The notes under the pieces: model-generated | Database searches by the model: none | Told to the model about the DNA's origin: nothing | The model's input: the letters and a program-made list of their open reading frames with translations, nothing else | Origin: a virus | DNA length: 31,636 nt | Virus record (IMG/VR): IMGVR_UViG_3300005253_000533 | Location: 1-31,636 of that record | Reading direction: 5' to 3' (one strand) | Shown here: in pieces, positions 12,610-18,777 of the stretch | How the letters are laid out: every line of letters begins with the position of its first letter | Position numbering within the stretch: the stretch's first letter is position 1 | Program-made: the position numbers and the translations under genes

Positions 12610-12782
12610 AAAGGATATATTTGATTTTAACTATTTTAGGAACAATTATACCTGCACTTATAATGAATGTTAAGATCCCAGAGCCATGGAATGCAGTAAG
12701 TTTAGCTTGGTGTTTTGTTGGAGGGATTGTTTATACTCTTCAATTAACGGACGCACAAGAAGAAAATGGAGAAGGGAAATGA
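12606..12782 (+). CDS. Two-span membrane protein (58 aa)
   Basis: Hydrophobic helices MKRIYLILTILGTIIPALI and VSLAWCFVGGIVYTLQL are separated by a short loop with PEPW. The tail LTDAQEENGEGK belongs to the shared linker series. GGAGAAGGGAA precedes the start. Function unknown. Confidence 0.6.
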   Translation: MKRIYLILTILGTIIPALIMNVKIPEPWNAVSLAWCFVGGIVYTLQLTDAQEENGEGK

Positions 12783-12934
12783 AAAAGAATAAAGAATTAT
12801 GGAGATGTTGGCGTGAATCACATGGTGAATTTGAAACAAAAGCAGACCAACCTAAATGTCCTATCTGTAAAACAATTAGTTGTTATTTTATAAGAGAATT
12901 AGACGCACAAGACCAAAGAGGTGAAGGGAAATGA
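12779..12934 (+). CDS. Zinc-binding miniprotein (51 aa)
   Basis: ATG 12779 with GGAGAAGG upstream is chosen over longer in-frame openings that run through the previous gene. CWRESH and CPICKTISC provide three or four zinc ligands. The tail LDAQDQRGEGK closely matches the tail of the preceding gene, although the bodies are unrelated. Function unknown. Confidence 0.6.
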   Translation: MKKNKELWRCWRESHGEFETKADQPKCPICKTISCYFIRELDAQDQRGEGK

Positions 12935-13107
12935 AATTAGAATATGGAAACCACATATCTCATCCATATTGGAGAGAACTTTGTGATATTTGTAATAAAA
13001 TAGAAACTTTAAAAGAAAAAGCTAAAAAATTAAGAAAGGAAATAGATAAAGATGTTTTTAGCAAAAAGTTATTGGACGCAGAAGACAACAAGGAGGAAAT
13101 CAAATGA
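12931..13107 (+). CDS. Coiled-coil small protein (58 aa)
   Basis: CDIC followed by a charged helix (IETLKEKAKKLRKEIDKD) and a tail LLDAEDNKEEIK of the shared linker series. Starts behind GGTGAAGGG. Only one CxxC, so zinc would need partner ligands or a dimer. Function unknown. Confidence 0.55.
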   Translation: MKLEYGNHISHPYWRELCDICNKIETLKEKAKKLRKEIDKDVFSKKLLDAEDNKEEIK

Positions 13108-13220
13108 AAGCTAAATTTACTTTAGAAGAAGTTAAATGGTACTTAGTTATTGTAGGTGGTCTAACTTTTTGTATTGGTTTTTTACTTGGTATTACAATTA
13201 AAATGGCAAATATAAAATGA
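13104..13220 (+). CDS. Single-span membrane peptide (38 aa)
   Basis: AAGGAGGAAAT precedes ATG 13104. One hydrophobic helix covers about residues 12-33 (YLVIVGGLTFCIGFLLGITI) with a charged N-terminal MKAKFTLEEVK. Overlaps the next gene by four bases. Function unknown. Confidence 0.55.
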   Translation: MKAKFTLEEVKWYLVIVGGLTFCIGFLLGITIKMANIK

Positions 13221-13336
13221 TAAAAATAAAAGAAAAAGTTTTGAATATAATTTGTTGGATTTTATCCCCAACAGGATATGAATATGATAAACAATTAAAA
13301 AAAGTTGCAGAAGACAACAGGGGGGAACAGAAATAA
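13217..13336 (+). CDS. Small hypothetical protein (39 aa)
   Basis: MIKIKEKVLNIICWILSPTG forms an amphipathic or membrane-associated helix. The tail KKVAEDNRGEQK shares DNA (GCAGAAGACAACA) with the 12931 gene. Its TAA overlaps the next ATG by one base (TAATG). Function unknown. Confidence 0.5.
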   Translation: MIKIKEKVLNIICWILSPTGYEYDKQLKKVAEDNRGEQK

Positions 13337-13503
13337 TGGTTGTGATAATCTTAGATAATAAAATAAGGAATGTCAAATTAACAGGAGATGAAATAGAGTT
13401 TTTAATTGCAACTTTAAATTATCAACCACATAGTATGTTTCCTTTTTTTAAGAAGATAATCAAACAATTAAAAGACGCAAAAAGTAGGAGACAAGAAAAA
13501 TGA
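13336..13503 (+). CDS. Small hypothetical protein (55 aa)
   Basis: CAGGGGGGAACAG gives a ribosome site. Begins MVVIILDNKIRNVKLTGDEI, two strands, then a helix (EIEFLIATLNYQ) and a basic tail LKDAKSRRQEK of the shared linker series. Function unknown. Confidence 0.55.
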   Translation: MVVIILDNKIRNVKLTGDEIEFLIATLNYQPHSMFPFFKKIIKQLKDAKSRRQEK

Positions 13504-14018
13504 CATTAAAAGATAAAGAAAGAGATTCATATTTTTTTAGTGATTATATTAAAGTTATTAAAACCAAAGATATTGCTAAAGCTGTTAAAGAGTTGAAGGA
13601 AGATTTAAAATGTTATTGTGAAAACGCTTATAGATGTCCAAATTGTAATTTTATTTTAAAGGTTGATAAAATATTTGGAGATTTTAATGATAATAGTCCT
13701 CAATCTGTGCTGGAAAATTCTGAGGACAAAGAGCCAGAGGATGAATTGGGTAAAAACCTCTCCAGGAATTTATCTGCAGATTCTTCTGGCTCGGATAATC
13801 AAAAAGGATGTGGAAAATGGTATTTAAAGGAAATTGAAAAAGGTTTAAATGAACCTTGTTTATGTGGAAGACATGGATCTTGTCCTGAATGTCAAGGAGA
13901 TGTTTGTGAATGTGGACATGATAAAGAAAAACACTTTTCAGATAAGATGGGAGAATTATGTGGAGATCTTAAATGTAGATGTAAAAAATTCAAACCAGTG
14001 AAAGGAGATGGAGAATGA
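13500..14018 (+). CDS. Multi-knuckle zinc protein (172 aa)
   Basis: The N-terminal part contains CYCENAYRCPNC. An acidic Ser/Asp-rich linker (about 60-100) separates it from GCGKWY, PCLCGRHGSCPEC, VCECGHDKEKH and ELCGDLKCRCKKF. The last element, C-x-CGH...H...C...C-x-C-x-x-F, is a compact Cys/His module seen in many uncharacterised prokaryotic proteins. At least two zinc sites are likely. The linker DNA (about 13690-13800) is richer in G and C than its surroundings. Function unknown; nucleic-acid or protein scaffolding is plausible. Confidence 0.6.
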   Translation: MTLKDKERDSYFFSDYIKVIKTKDIAKAVKELKEDLKCYCENAYRCPNCNFILKVDKIFGDFNDNSPQSVLENSEDKEPEDELGKNLSRNLSADSSGSDNQKGCGKWYLKEIEKGLNEPCLCGRHGSCPECQGDVCECGHDKEKHFSDKMGELCGDLKCRCKKFKPVKGDGE

Positions 14019-14176
14019 TGGGAAGTGGAATTGGAAGAAGGTTAAAATATGCAGAAAAAGTAAAAGAAAGAATGAAAAAAGGTTTATGTGTTCGTTGTGG
14101 AAATAAGAATGATTCAGATCTAAAGAATTGTTCTAAGTGTCTTGAATATTATATGGAGGGAAATAAAAGAAAATGA
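14015..14176 (+). CDS. Zinc-ribbon miniprotein (53 aa)
   Basis: Begins MMGSGIGRRLKYAEKVKERM, then LCVRCGNKN and NCSKCLEYY, a ribbon with a 13-residue gap, and a basic tail. GGAGATGGAG precedes the start and the ATGA overlaps the previous stop. Function unknown. Confidence 0.65.
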   Translation: MMGSGIGRRLKYAEKVKERMKKGLCVRCGNKNDSDLKNCSKCLEYYMEGNKRK

Positions 14177-14382
14177 AACCAAGAAAAATATATTATTCAA
14201 GAAAAAATAAACGAATTGTTATAGAAGGTAAGAGAAAAAATAAAACGATTTATTTATTCACATTACCAGAGCCAATGAAACTCTTAGAATCGTTGAAACT
14301 CCCCTCTGAAAAAATGCAGAAAATCATGGAAAAAATCAGTCGTTTAGATTATAAAGAAATGGGAGGGGTAGCAGTGCAGTAA
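14173..14382 (+). CDS. Basic beta-rich protein (69 aa)
   Basis: IYYSRKNKRIVIEGKRKNKT forms a strongly basic beta-hairpin, followed by an amphipathic helix (PSEKMQKIMEKISRLDY). No cysteines. A 46-base gap follows, with GGTTC/GAACC half-sites (14384-14388, 14409-14413) that could form a short stem. Nucleic-acid binding is possible. Function unknown. Confidence 0.55.
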   Translation: MKPRKIYYSRKNKRIVIEGKRKNKTIYLFTLPEPMKLLESLKLPSEKMQKIMEKISRLDYKEMGGVAVQ

Positions 14383-14428
14383 AAGGTTCATATAATGAAA
14401 ATTACACGAACCATCTAAAAACACGAAA

Positions 14429-14659
14429 ATGAAAGAACAAATATTTGAAAAGGTTGTTGAAACGGATAAAGAAACGGATCTACTTCAAGCAATATTAATT
14501 ATTGCAGTTATGTTTCTTTGGGCTGGATTTGCAATAGGACATATACCAGATAAAGACGATAAATTGTGGGTTATATTTGGATTTACTTTAATTGGAATAG
14601 TAGGATATATTCTAAGTTATTATGATAGTAGAAAAGTATATTGGAGAAAAATTAAATGA
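14429..14659 (+). CDS. Two-span membrane protein (76 aa)
   Basis: Helices at about 18-38 (LLQAILIIAVMFLWAGFAI) and 47-63 (LWVIFGFTLIGIVGYIL) with an N-terminal acidic segment and a basic tail. First of five consecutive membrane proteins (14429-15902), each overlapping the next, which looks like a unit that builds or alters a membrane. Function unknown. Confidence 0.65.
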   Translation: MKEQIFEKVVETDKETDLLQAILIIAVMFLWAGFAIGHIPDKDDKLWVIFGFTLIGIVGYILSYYDSRKVYWRKIK

Positions 14660-14766
14660 TAGGAAAAATTATATCATGGATAATAGGAGTAGTAATGGGT
14701 TTCGTAGTAGGAACTTTATTTGGATGGGCTTTGATTCAAAAATTATTAACAGGGGGAGGAATATGA
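14656..14766 (+). CDS. Single-span membrane peptide (36 aa)
   Basis: ATGA overlap at both ends supports translation. A Gly-rich helix (IIGVVMGFVVGTLFGWALI) spans most of the peptide, ending TGGGI. Function unknown. Confidence 0.55.
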   Translation: MIGKIISWIIGVVMGFVVGTLFGWALIQKLLTGGGI

Positions 14767-15044
14767 AACCTTGGTTTGAAAACAAAGCAGATAAATATAG
14801 ATCTAGAAAAAAGAAAGTTACAGAAATAAAATTAGTAACAAACCCAGTTAAAGAATCAAAACTAAAACAAGACTTAAAAATAACAACGAAATTATTATTG
14901 CAGTTAATAGGATTTTTGTTTGGGTCGGGATTATTTTTTGCAATAACAACTTTATCAGTTACTGTTCATTGGGCTTTTGGATTTTTATATATTCCATTTT
15001 TATGGACATTATTCTTTATAATAGTGAGGTCTGAGAATGAGTAA
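14763..15044 (+). CDS. Two-span membrane protein (93 aa)
   Basis: ATG 14763 is preferred because GGGGGAGG lies close upstream and it overlaps the previous stop; longer in-frame openings would bury the 36-aa gene. A basic cytoplasmic N-terminal half (YRSRKKKVTEIK) is followed by two helices (about 46-66 and 70-88). Function unknown. Confidence 0.6.
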   Translation: MKPWFENKADKYRSRKKKVTEIKLVTNPVKESKLKQDLKITTKLLLQLIGFLFGSGLFFAITTLSVTVHWAFGFLYIPFLWTLFFIIVRSENE

Positions 15045-15543
15045 ACTAAAACAATTAAAAGAAGCAATGGCAAATACGCCACCACAAAGGTTGGCAAAGA
15101 TAGAGTATCAAAGTCATATGTTTCAAATGTTAGGAATAGCAACTGTTTGTTCAATTCTAATTTTCAAAGGATTTTGGTATATTATTTTTGCATTTGTATT
15201 TGGACTAGGAATTTCATATGCTCAAGGAATGAGTGCCTATAAAAAATATAGAAATATATCTATGCTTGTTGAACCAGAAAAACCTGAAAACTTCGAGGGA
15301 GATATTTCATTCACAAGAAGAAGATCAAAAATAATAGAACATGTTTATGGAACAGTTCCTAAATGGACTTCTATTGTTATAGCTGTTATAATGTCTACAA
15401 TCGTAATGCCTTTAGATTCTGCAAGAGTATTATTAATGTTAGGATTTTTAATTTTAATTCCTACATTCTATTTCATTTTCTACTTTGGATTATTTTACTG
15501 GATAGCTTATCCTCAATATAAAGCGGAGATGAAGATCAAATGA
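15037..15543 (+). CDS. Four-span membrane protein (168 aa)
   Basis: Two helices at about 32-66 (MLGIATVCSILIF, IIFAFVFGLGISYA), a charged loop with FTRRRSKIIEHVYG, then two more at about 110-155. The loop with several arginines probably faces the cytoplasm. GTGAGG precedes ATG 15037. No transporter motif is recognised; a membrane-remodelling or virion-assembly role is inference from the neighbourhood. Confidence 0.6.
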   Translation: MSKLKQLKEAMANTPPQRLAKIEYQSHMFQMLGIATVCSILIFKGFWYIIFAFVFGLGISYAQGMSAYKKYRNISMLVEPEKPENFEGDISFTRRRSKIIEHVYGTVPKWTSIVIAVIMSTIVMPLDSARVLLMLGFLILIPTFYFIFYFGLFYWIAYPQYKAEMKIK

Positions 15544-15902
15544 TAACCATACTTCATATATTAGTCTTAGTAACTTTCTTAGGAGACATGCTTCTAACAT
15601 ATAGATATGTTAAAACTTATAAGAAGCTTTATCCAAAAGGAGACTATACTCTCGCTGAAGCTAATTTTATTTTAAGAAAGTGTATGAAATATTTAGGTTT
15701 AGAAAAAGGAATGATGGTTGGATCAACAATTATTTTGTTAATATTAATTTTATTTGTAAATTTGTTTTCAAATAACTTTATGTTTTTCTTATTAGGAATG
15801 TATTTCATGGCTAATATTTATCACTTTGTAAATTGGCAAGCAATGAAGAGATTAATTAAAACTAAAAATGAATCTAAAAAAAAAGGAGGAAAGAAGAAAT
15901 GA
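15540..15902 (+). CDS. Three-span membrane protein (120 aa)
   Basis: Helices at about 2-20, 57-75 and 78-98, with a KLYPKGDYTLAEAN loop and a Lys-rich end (KKKGGKKK) whose AAAGGAGGAAAG codons double as the ribosome site for the next gene. Function unknown. Confidence 0.6.
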   Translation: MITILHILVLVTFLGDMLLTYRYVKTYKKLYPKGDYTLAEANFILRKCMKYLGLEKGMMVGSTIILLILILFVNLFSNNFMFFLLGMYFMANIYHFVNWQAMKRLIKTKNESKKKGGKKK

Positions 15903-16480
15903 TAAATAATCAGACACAAATAAGAATAAATAAGATGCAAGAGTTCATAGGAGAAACAAAAGATAAAATTGTTTTAGAAATTGGAATTGGAGAATATGAA
16001 TTTGATATTAAAACAAAAAAGAAATACACTTTAGATATTGTTGGAAAATACAAACCAGACTTATTATGTGATTTAAATAAAGAAGTAATTCCTTTAGATG
16101 ATGAAACAGTTGATCTTGTTATTGTTGGAGAAGTCTTAGAACATTTGATTAATCCATATAATGTTGTGAGAGAGTTTTATCGTATCCTTAAACCAAATGG
16201 AATTGTTGTTGCGTCTTCTCCAAATATTTGTTCTCTTGTAAATAGATTCAGAATGATCTTTGGAAATCTTCCAACATATTGTGCAGAACCAATTGATGAA
16301 GAAAATCCTGAAAGACATATAGTTGATTTTAATAAGAAATACTTTAAAGATATTTTCAATAAAGCTGATTTTGAAATTGAAAGAATTACAAGTAATGGAA
16401 TTATAAGTAAAGGAATAGTTATATCAGAATTCTGTCCTACATCTTGGGGAGAAACTTTGATAATAAAAGTAAGAAAATGA
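15899..16480 (+). CDS. Class I SAM-dependent methyltransferase, copy 2
   Basis: The product has 193 residues, paralogous to 10714-11277 along its whole length. They share RINKM, LLCDLN, IPLDD, GEVLEHL, NVVREFYR, LKPNG, CSLVNR, PERHIVDFN and the terminal SWGETLIIK. The N-terminal loop after motif I (LEIGIGEYEFDIKTK) is longer. Residues differ by many substitutions, so the duplication is old and both copies are kept. Genes after both copies begin directly after the conserved end. The substrate is unknown, and the two enzymes may act on different acceptors or as a heterodimer. Confidence 0.8.
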   Translation: MINNQTQIRINKMQEFIGETKDKIVLEIGIGEYEFDIKTKKKYTLDIVGKYKPDLLCDLNKEVIPLDDETVDLVIVGEVLEHLINPYNVVREFYRILKPNGIVVASSPNICSLVNRFRMIFGNLPTYCAEPIDEENPERHIVDFNKKYFKDIFNKADFEIERITSNGIISKGIVISEFCPTSWGETLIIKVRK

Positions 16481-16827
16481 ACTTAAAAAAAGGACTAGAA
16501 CCAAAAGATACAGAAGAAGTTAGACCAGGTTTGTATGCACAGAAGAAAGCAGATGGTAGTTGGAAACAAATAGAACCTTTAGTTTGGAAAGGAAAGTGGA
16601 GATTAAAGAATCAAATAAGTTGGAGAAACCTTTTAACAATTGTATTAATAATTTTATTATTTTTCAGTGGAGCAAAATATGTAAGATTTTATGAAGCTGT
16701 CAATCAAGACCCAGAAGCATTCTGTAAGAATGTGCAGTTGTTTTACAACGTGGGGCAATTAGATGTGCAAAATGAGGATACCTATAATATACAAAGTTAT
16801 CCATCAGAAATTTCAAGAGAGAGCTGA
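16477..16827 (+). CDS. Single-span membrane protein (116 aa)
   Basis: ATG 16477 is chosen over an upstream opening inside the methylase. A polar, Trp-rich N-terminal half (GLYAQKKADGSWKQIEP, resembling a small beta motif) precedes one helix (about 48-64, LLTIVLIILLFFSGA) and a C-terminal outer part with one cysteine. Function unknown. Confidence 0.6.
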   Translation: MNLKKGLEPKDTEEVRPGLYAQKKADGSWKQIEPLVWKGKWRLKNQISWRNLLTIVLIILLFFSGAKYVRFYEAVNQDPEAFCKNVQLFYNVGQLDVQNEDTYNIQSYPSEISRES

Positions 16828-16987
16828 TGAACAACTAATAAAAATAATTGAAGCAAGATATATAATATCAGTTTGTTTTAGAGTTAAAAGAAAATTAGTC
16901 GGAAGAATTTTGACAGACATGAAACATTGGAACTTAATAAAATTTCATAATGGAAAGTTTGTTAGAGTTTTAGGAAATTCTCTTTGA
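16763..16987 (+). CDS. Possible winged-helix DNA-binding protein (74 aa)
   Basis: GGGG at 16752-16755 lies 7 nt before ATG 16763; a second ATG is at 16772. Overlaps the previous gene by 65 bases, more than usual here, so the start is uncertain. ADEQLIKIIEARY, then VKRKLVGRILTDMKHWNLI and KFHNGKFVRVL, have the helix-helix-wing spacing of a small winged helix. A regulator at the end of the operon is plausible. Its 3' end overlaps the convergent minus-strand gene by 18 bases. Confidence 0.5.
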   Translation: MCKMRIPIIYKVIHQKFQERADEQLIKIIEARYIISVCFRVKRKLVGRILTDMKHWNLIKFHNGKFVRVLGNSL

Positions 16988-17317
16988 GTCTTTTTTCTTT
17001 GGTATTAGATAACCATACGATTCTAGTAAGTCCATGATCTGTTCATTGTACTCCTCATATATATAAGCCATCCCATTTCTCTTTCCATCTTTCTGACTCT
17101 TATAAAAATTTACTTCGTAAGTTCTTAAACTATCCCTCTCTTCCTTCTCTAGGCTCTGAATGAATCTAAACTTGGTAGCCTTCAAACACCAGAAGGCTTT
17201 GGCTATGTTCCCATTAAGATAATAACGGTTGGCATTGTTCAATAGGTTCTGTATCTCGCTGACTAACCCGTAGGAAAGGTTCCATTCCACTTGATCTGGG
17301 GAGAAATTATCTGACAT
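16970..17317 (-). CDS. Helical partner protein of the ATPase (115 aa)
   Basis: Minus strand, starting eight bases after the ATPase stop, so probably co-transcribed with it. Helical, TPR-like feel: LVSEIQNLLNNANRYYLNGN, AKAFWCLKATKFRF, then a C-terminal EYNEQIMDLLESYG. No membrane segment or cysteine cluster. Its function most likely depends on the ATPase; nothing more specific can be read. Confidence 0.65.
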   Translation of the reverse strand: MSDNFSPDQVEWNLSYGLVSEIQNLLNNANRYYLNGNIAKAFWCLKATKFRFIQSLEKEERDSLRTYEVNFYKSQKDGKRNGMAYIYEEYNEQIMDLLESYGYLIPKKKDSKRIS

Positions 17318-17325
17318 ATTAAGTA

Positions 17326-18162
17326 TTAAATATTATTATGAAGTTGGAGTTTAGAGTTTTCTTGGTGTTTTTGGGAAGTTCTTGCTTTATCTAGGTGATA
17401 ATAGAGAGTTGATTCGGGTATTTCTGTTTCATTTGAGAGAAGAGGAATAGGTATTTCAAGAATATCATGACAAAACCATACTAATGTAGACATTCTTTCA
17501 TACTTTTTAGTGGTTGATTGTTGATTCAAGAACTTATCAACAGCTTCTTGCTTTACCACCTCGTATTTCTTTTCGTTAACGACAAAATGCTTTGTGAATT
17601 TCCCAAAAAAGTTAGCCCTTGGCTTTTTATAATCATAAAACTTCTTCCCATATAAGTATAAGAGCTTTAACCTATCCATTTGATCCCCTGAGGACTTAAA
17701 AAATGCAGCAAACCTACCTCTATCAACCAATCCCTCACCATAAACGTGCAATAGAGCATCTGCCCTCGACAAAACAAGGTTTCTATCCAAATCAAATACT
17801 GAATTCACACAAAAAGCAACATAAATTCTTTTACTTCTTATCATACTCATCGCTTGAACAATCATTTTGTTCACAGAACTCATTGCAGACCTCGAAGATA
17901 GAATCATTGCTTCATCAAAAGAAAAATATTCACCTGGTTTTGAATTTGCAAGACCTTTTAAGAAAGTTTCTGGATCATAATAAATATTTTTTAAATCAAA
18001 TTCAGGATAAAGATATTTTCCTGTTTGATTAGAAAGAGTTGTTTTTCCTTTTCCTGACTTTCCGTCAAATAAAAGAACTATAGATGTATTGTGATTCTCA
18101 ACAGCATTCTTTAAGTCGTCTAAAAGTTGTTTATAGTATCCATCAATATATATTTCAGTCAT
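17326..18162 (-). CDS. P-loop ATPase with C-terminal helix-turn-helix (virion assembly/DNA packaging candidate)
   Basis: The product has 278 residues. Walker A GKSGKGKTT (34-42), Walker B EYFSFDEAM (78-86), a polar sensor region VAFCVNSVFDLDRNLVLSRA, and a C-terminal segment (about 228-268) IPLLSNETEIPESTLYYHLD with helix-turn-helix character. FSFDEA with a nearby SRSAM loop recalls HerA/FtsK- and Zot-like ATPases, but no membrane span is present. CTCCTC at 18169-18174 is its ribosome site on the minus strand. It is divergent from the coat genes and is the only P-loop ATPase besides the helicase. DNA packaging or assembly is inferred. A transcription or partition role is the alternative. Confidence 0.65.
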   Translation of the reverse strand: MTEIYIDGYYKQLLDDLKNAVENHNTSIVLLFDGKSGKGKTTLSNQTGKYLYPEFDLKNIYYDPETFLKGLANSKPGEYFSFDEAMILSSRSAMSSVNKMIVQAMSMIRSKRIYVAFCVNSVFDLDRNLVLSRADALLHVYGEGLVDRGRFAAFFKSSGDQMDRLKLLYLYGKKFYDYKKPRANFFGKFTKHFVVNEKKYEVVKQEAVDKFLNQQSTTKKYERMSTLVWFCHDILEIPIPLLSNETEIPESTLYYHLDKARTSQKHQENSKLQLHNNI

Positions 18163-18195
18163 TTATCACTCCTCAACTATGTAATTCTTTTTTTC

Positions 18196-18203
18196 TTTAT
18201 AAA
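18196..18203 (-). promoter_or_regulatory. TATA box for the minus-strand ATPase operon
   Basis: TTTATAAA, read leftward, lies 29 nt before GAGGAG and about 41 nt before ATG 18162. The TATA-to-GAGGAG spacing equals that of the late plus-strand promoters, so this gene pair may be expressed with the virion genes. Confidence 0.5.
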
Positions 18204-18225
18204 TTCTTCTTATTTAAAAATTTTC

Positions 18226-18275
18226 AGAAGACTTTAAATATAAAAGAAATTATATTAATGTTGAGGAGGATATAA
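18226..18275 (+). promoter_or_regulatory. Late promoter 1 (coat operon) with short leader frame
   Basis: AGAAGACTTTAAATA (18226-18240) is identical to 18-kb-distant late promoter 2. TTTAAATA is followed after 25 nt by ATG 18258, which opens a five-codon frame (MLRRI, stop 18273-18275) whose codons contain GAGGAGGA. The coat gene starts at 18283. Confidence 0.65.
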
Positions 18276-18282
18276 TAAAACA

Positions 18283-18501
18283 ATGGCACTCGGAAGATTA
18301 ATTGAAGGTTTCATTACTATATTAATTGGTGTTAATTTAATTCCAAGCGTTGCAGACCAAGTTGTTGCAGCACAAAGTGGAAACGTTACAGGATCATCTA
18401 GTACGATTTTAGGATTAGTAACTCTATTCTTTGCTTTAGGAATTATGATTGCAGGAGTTAATATTGCCGTCGGTGGACTTCAAGACGTTGGATTAGTTTA
18501 A
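18283..18501 (+). CDS. Two-helix coat protein A (spindle-virus VP1/VP3-like)
   Basis: The product has 72 residues. Helix 1 (about 8-21, EGFITILIGVNLIP) ends in SVADQV. A short loop has a GNVTGSSST sequon. Helix 2 (43-60, LGLVTLFFALGIMIAGVN) leads to GGLQDVGLV. Two hydrophobic helices around a small VTG-containing loop, with L-x-LVxLFF, is the plan I recall for major capsid proteins of spindle-shaped archaeal viruses. It has a tandem paralogue ten bases downstream. It is the first gene behind late promoter 1, as expected of an abundant product. The virus-family match is inference. Confidence 0.7.
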   Translation: MALGRLIEGFITILIGVNLIPSVADQVVAAQSGNVTGSSSTILGLVTLFFALGIMIAGVNIAVGGLQDVGLV

Positions 18502-18510
18502 ACATAAAAA

Positions 18511-18738
18511 ATGGCACTAGGAAGATTGTTAGAAGGTTTTATCACCATTCTTATTGGTGTTAGTTTAATTCCCTCTATTGCAGATCAAGTTGCTACTATT
18601 CAAAACTCTACGATTAGTAATGTTACAGGATCTGCGTCTACACTCGTTGGATTAGTAACTTTATTCTTTGCATTAGCAATTATGATTGCAGGAGTAAATG
18701 TAGCAATAGGAGGTCTACAAGATGTTGGACTTATCTAA
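18511..18738 (+). CDS. Two-helix coat protein B (tandem paralogue)
   Basis: The product has 75 residues and aligns with the preceding gene throughout: same MALGRL start, EGFITILIGV, SIADQV, VTGSAST, GLVTLFFAL, GGLQDVGL. Differences are mainly conservative, plus a loop longer by a few residues (NSTISNVTG, two sequons). Codons often differ where residues match, so the duplication is not recent. No ribosome site is obvious (AAACATAAAAAATG), suggesting re-initiation. The two coat proteins probably coassemble. Confidence 0.7.
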   Translation: MALGRLLEGFITILIGVSLIPSIADQVATIQNSTISNVTGSASTLVGLVTLFFALAIMIAGVNVAIGGLQDVGLI

Positions 18739-18777
18739 ATTATTAACTTTTGTTAATAAGTTAGGAGACTTTTACAA

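Larger units (their letters stand above)
12576..13499 (+). repeat. Recurrent 3'-end/linker sequence between tiny genes
   Basis: Similar 27-32 nt blocks precede six consecutive or near-consecutive starts. GGACGCACAAG and AGACGCACAAG at 12749 and 12901 both run to GAAGGGAAATG. GGACGCAGAAGACAACA at 13074 is matched by TTGCAGAAGACAACA at 13305. AGACGCAAAAAG is at 13473, and ACGTAGAAGGC at 12576 leads to GGAGAAGGGAAATG. Each block encodes the last residues of one gene (often LxDAQ/E...EK) and the ribosome site of the next. Confidence 0.6.

Noticed and set aside
17703-18032. 109-codon plus-strand frame opposite the ATPase
   Set aside because: The ATPase frame carries Walker motifs; the opposite frame is Gln/Phe/His-rich noise.
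18283-18738. Type IV pilin or archaellin genes
   Set aside because: No basic class III signal peptide with a cleavage site before the helix; two helices with a mid loop fit a membrane-hairpin coat protein better.
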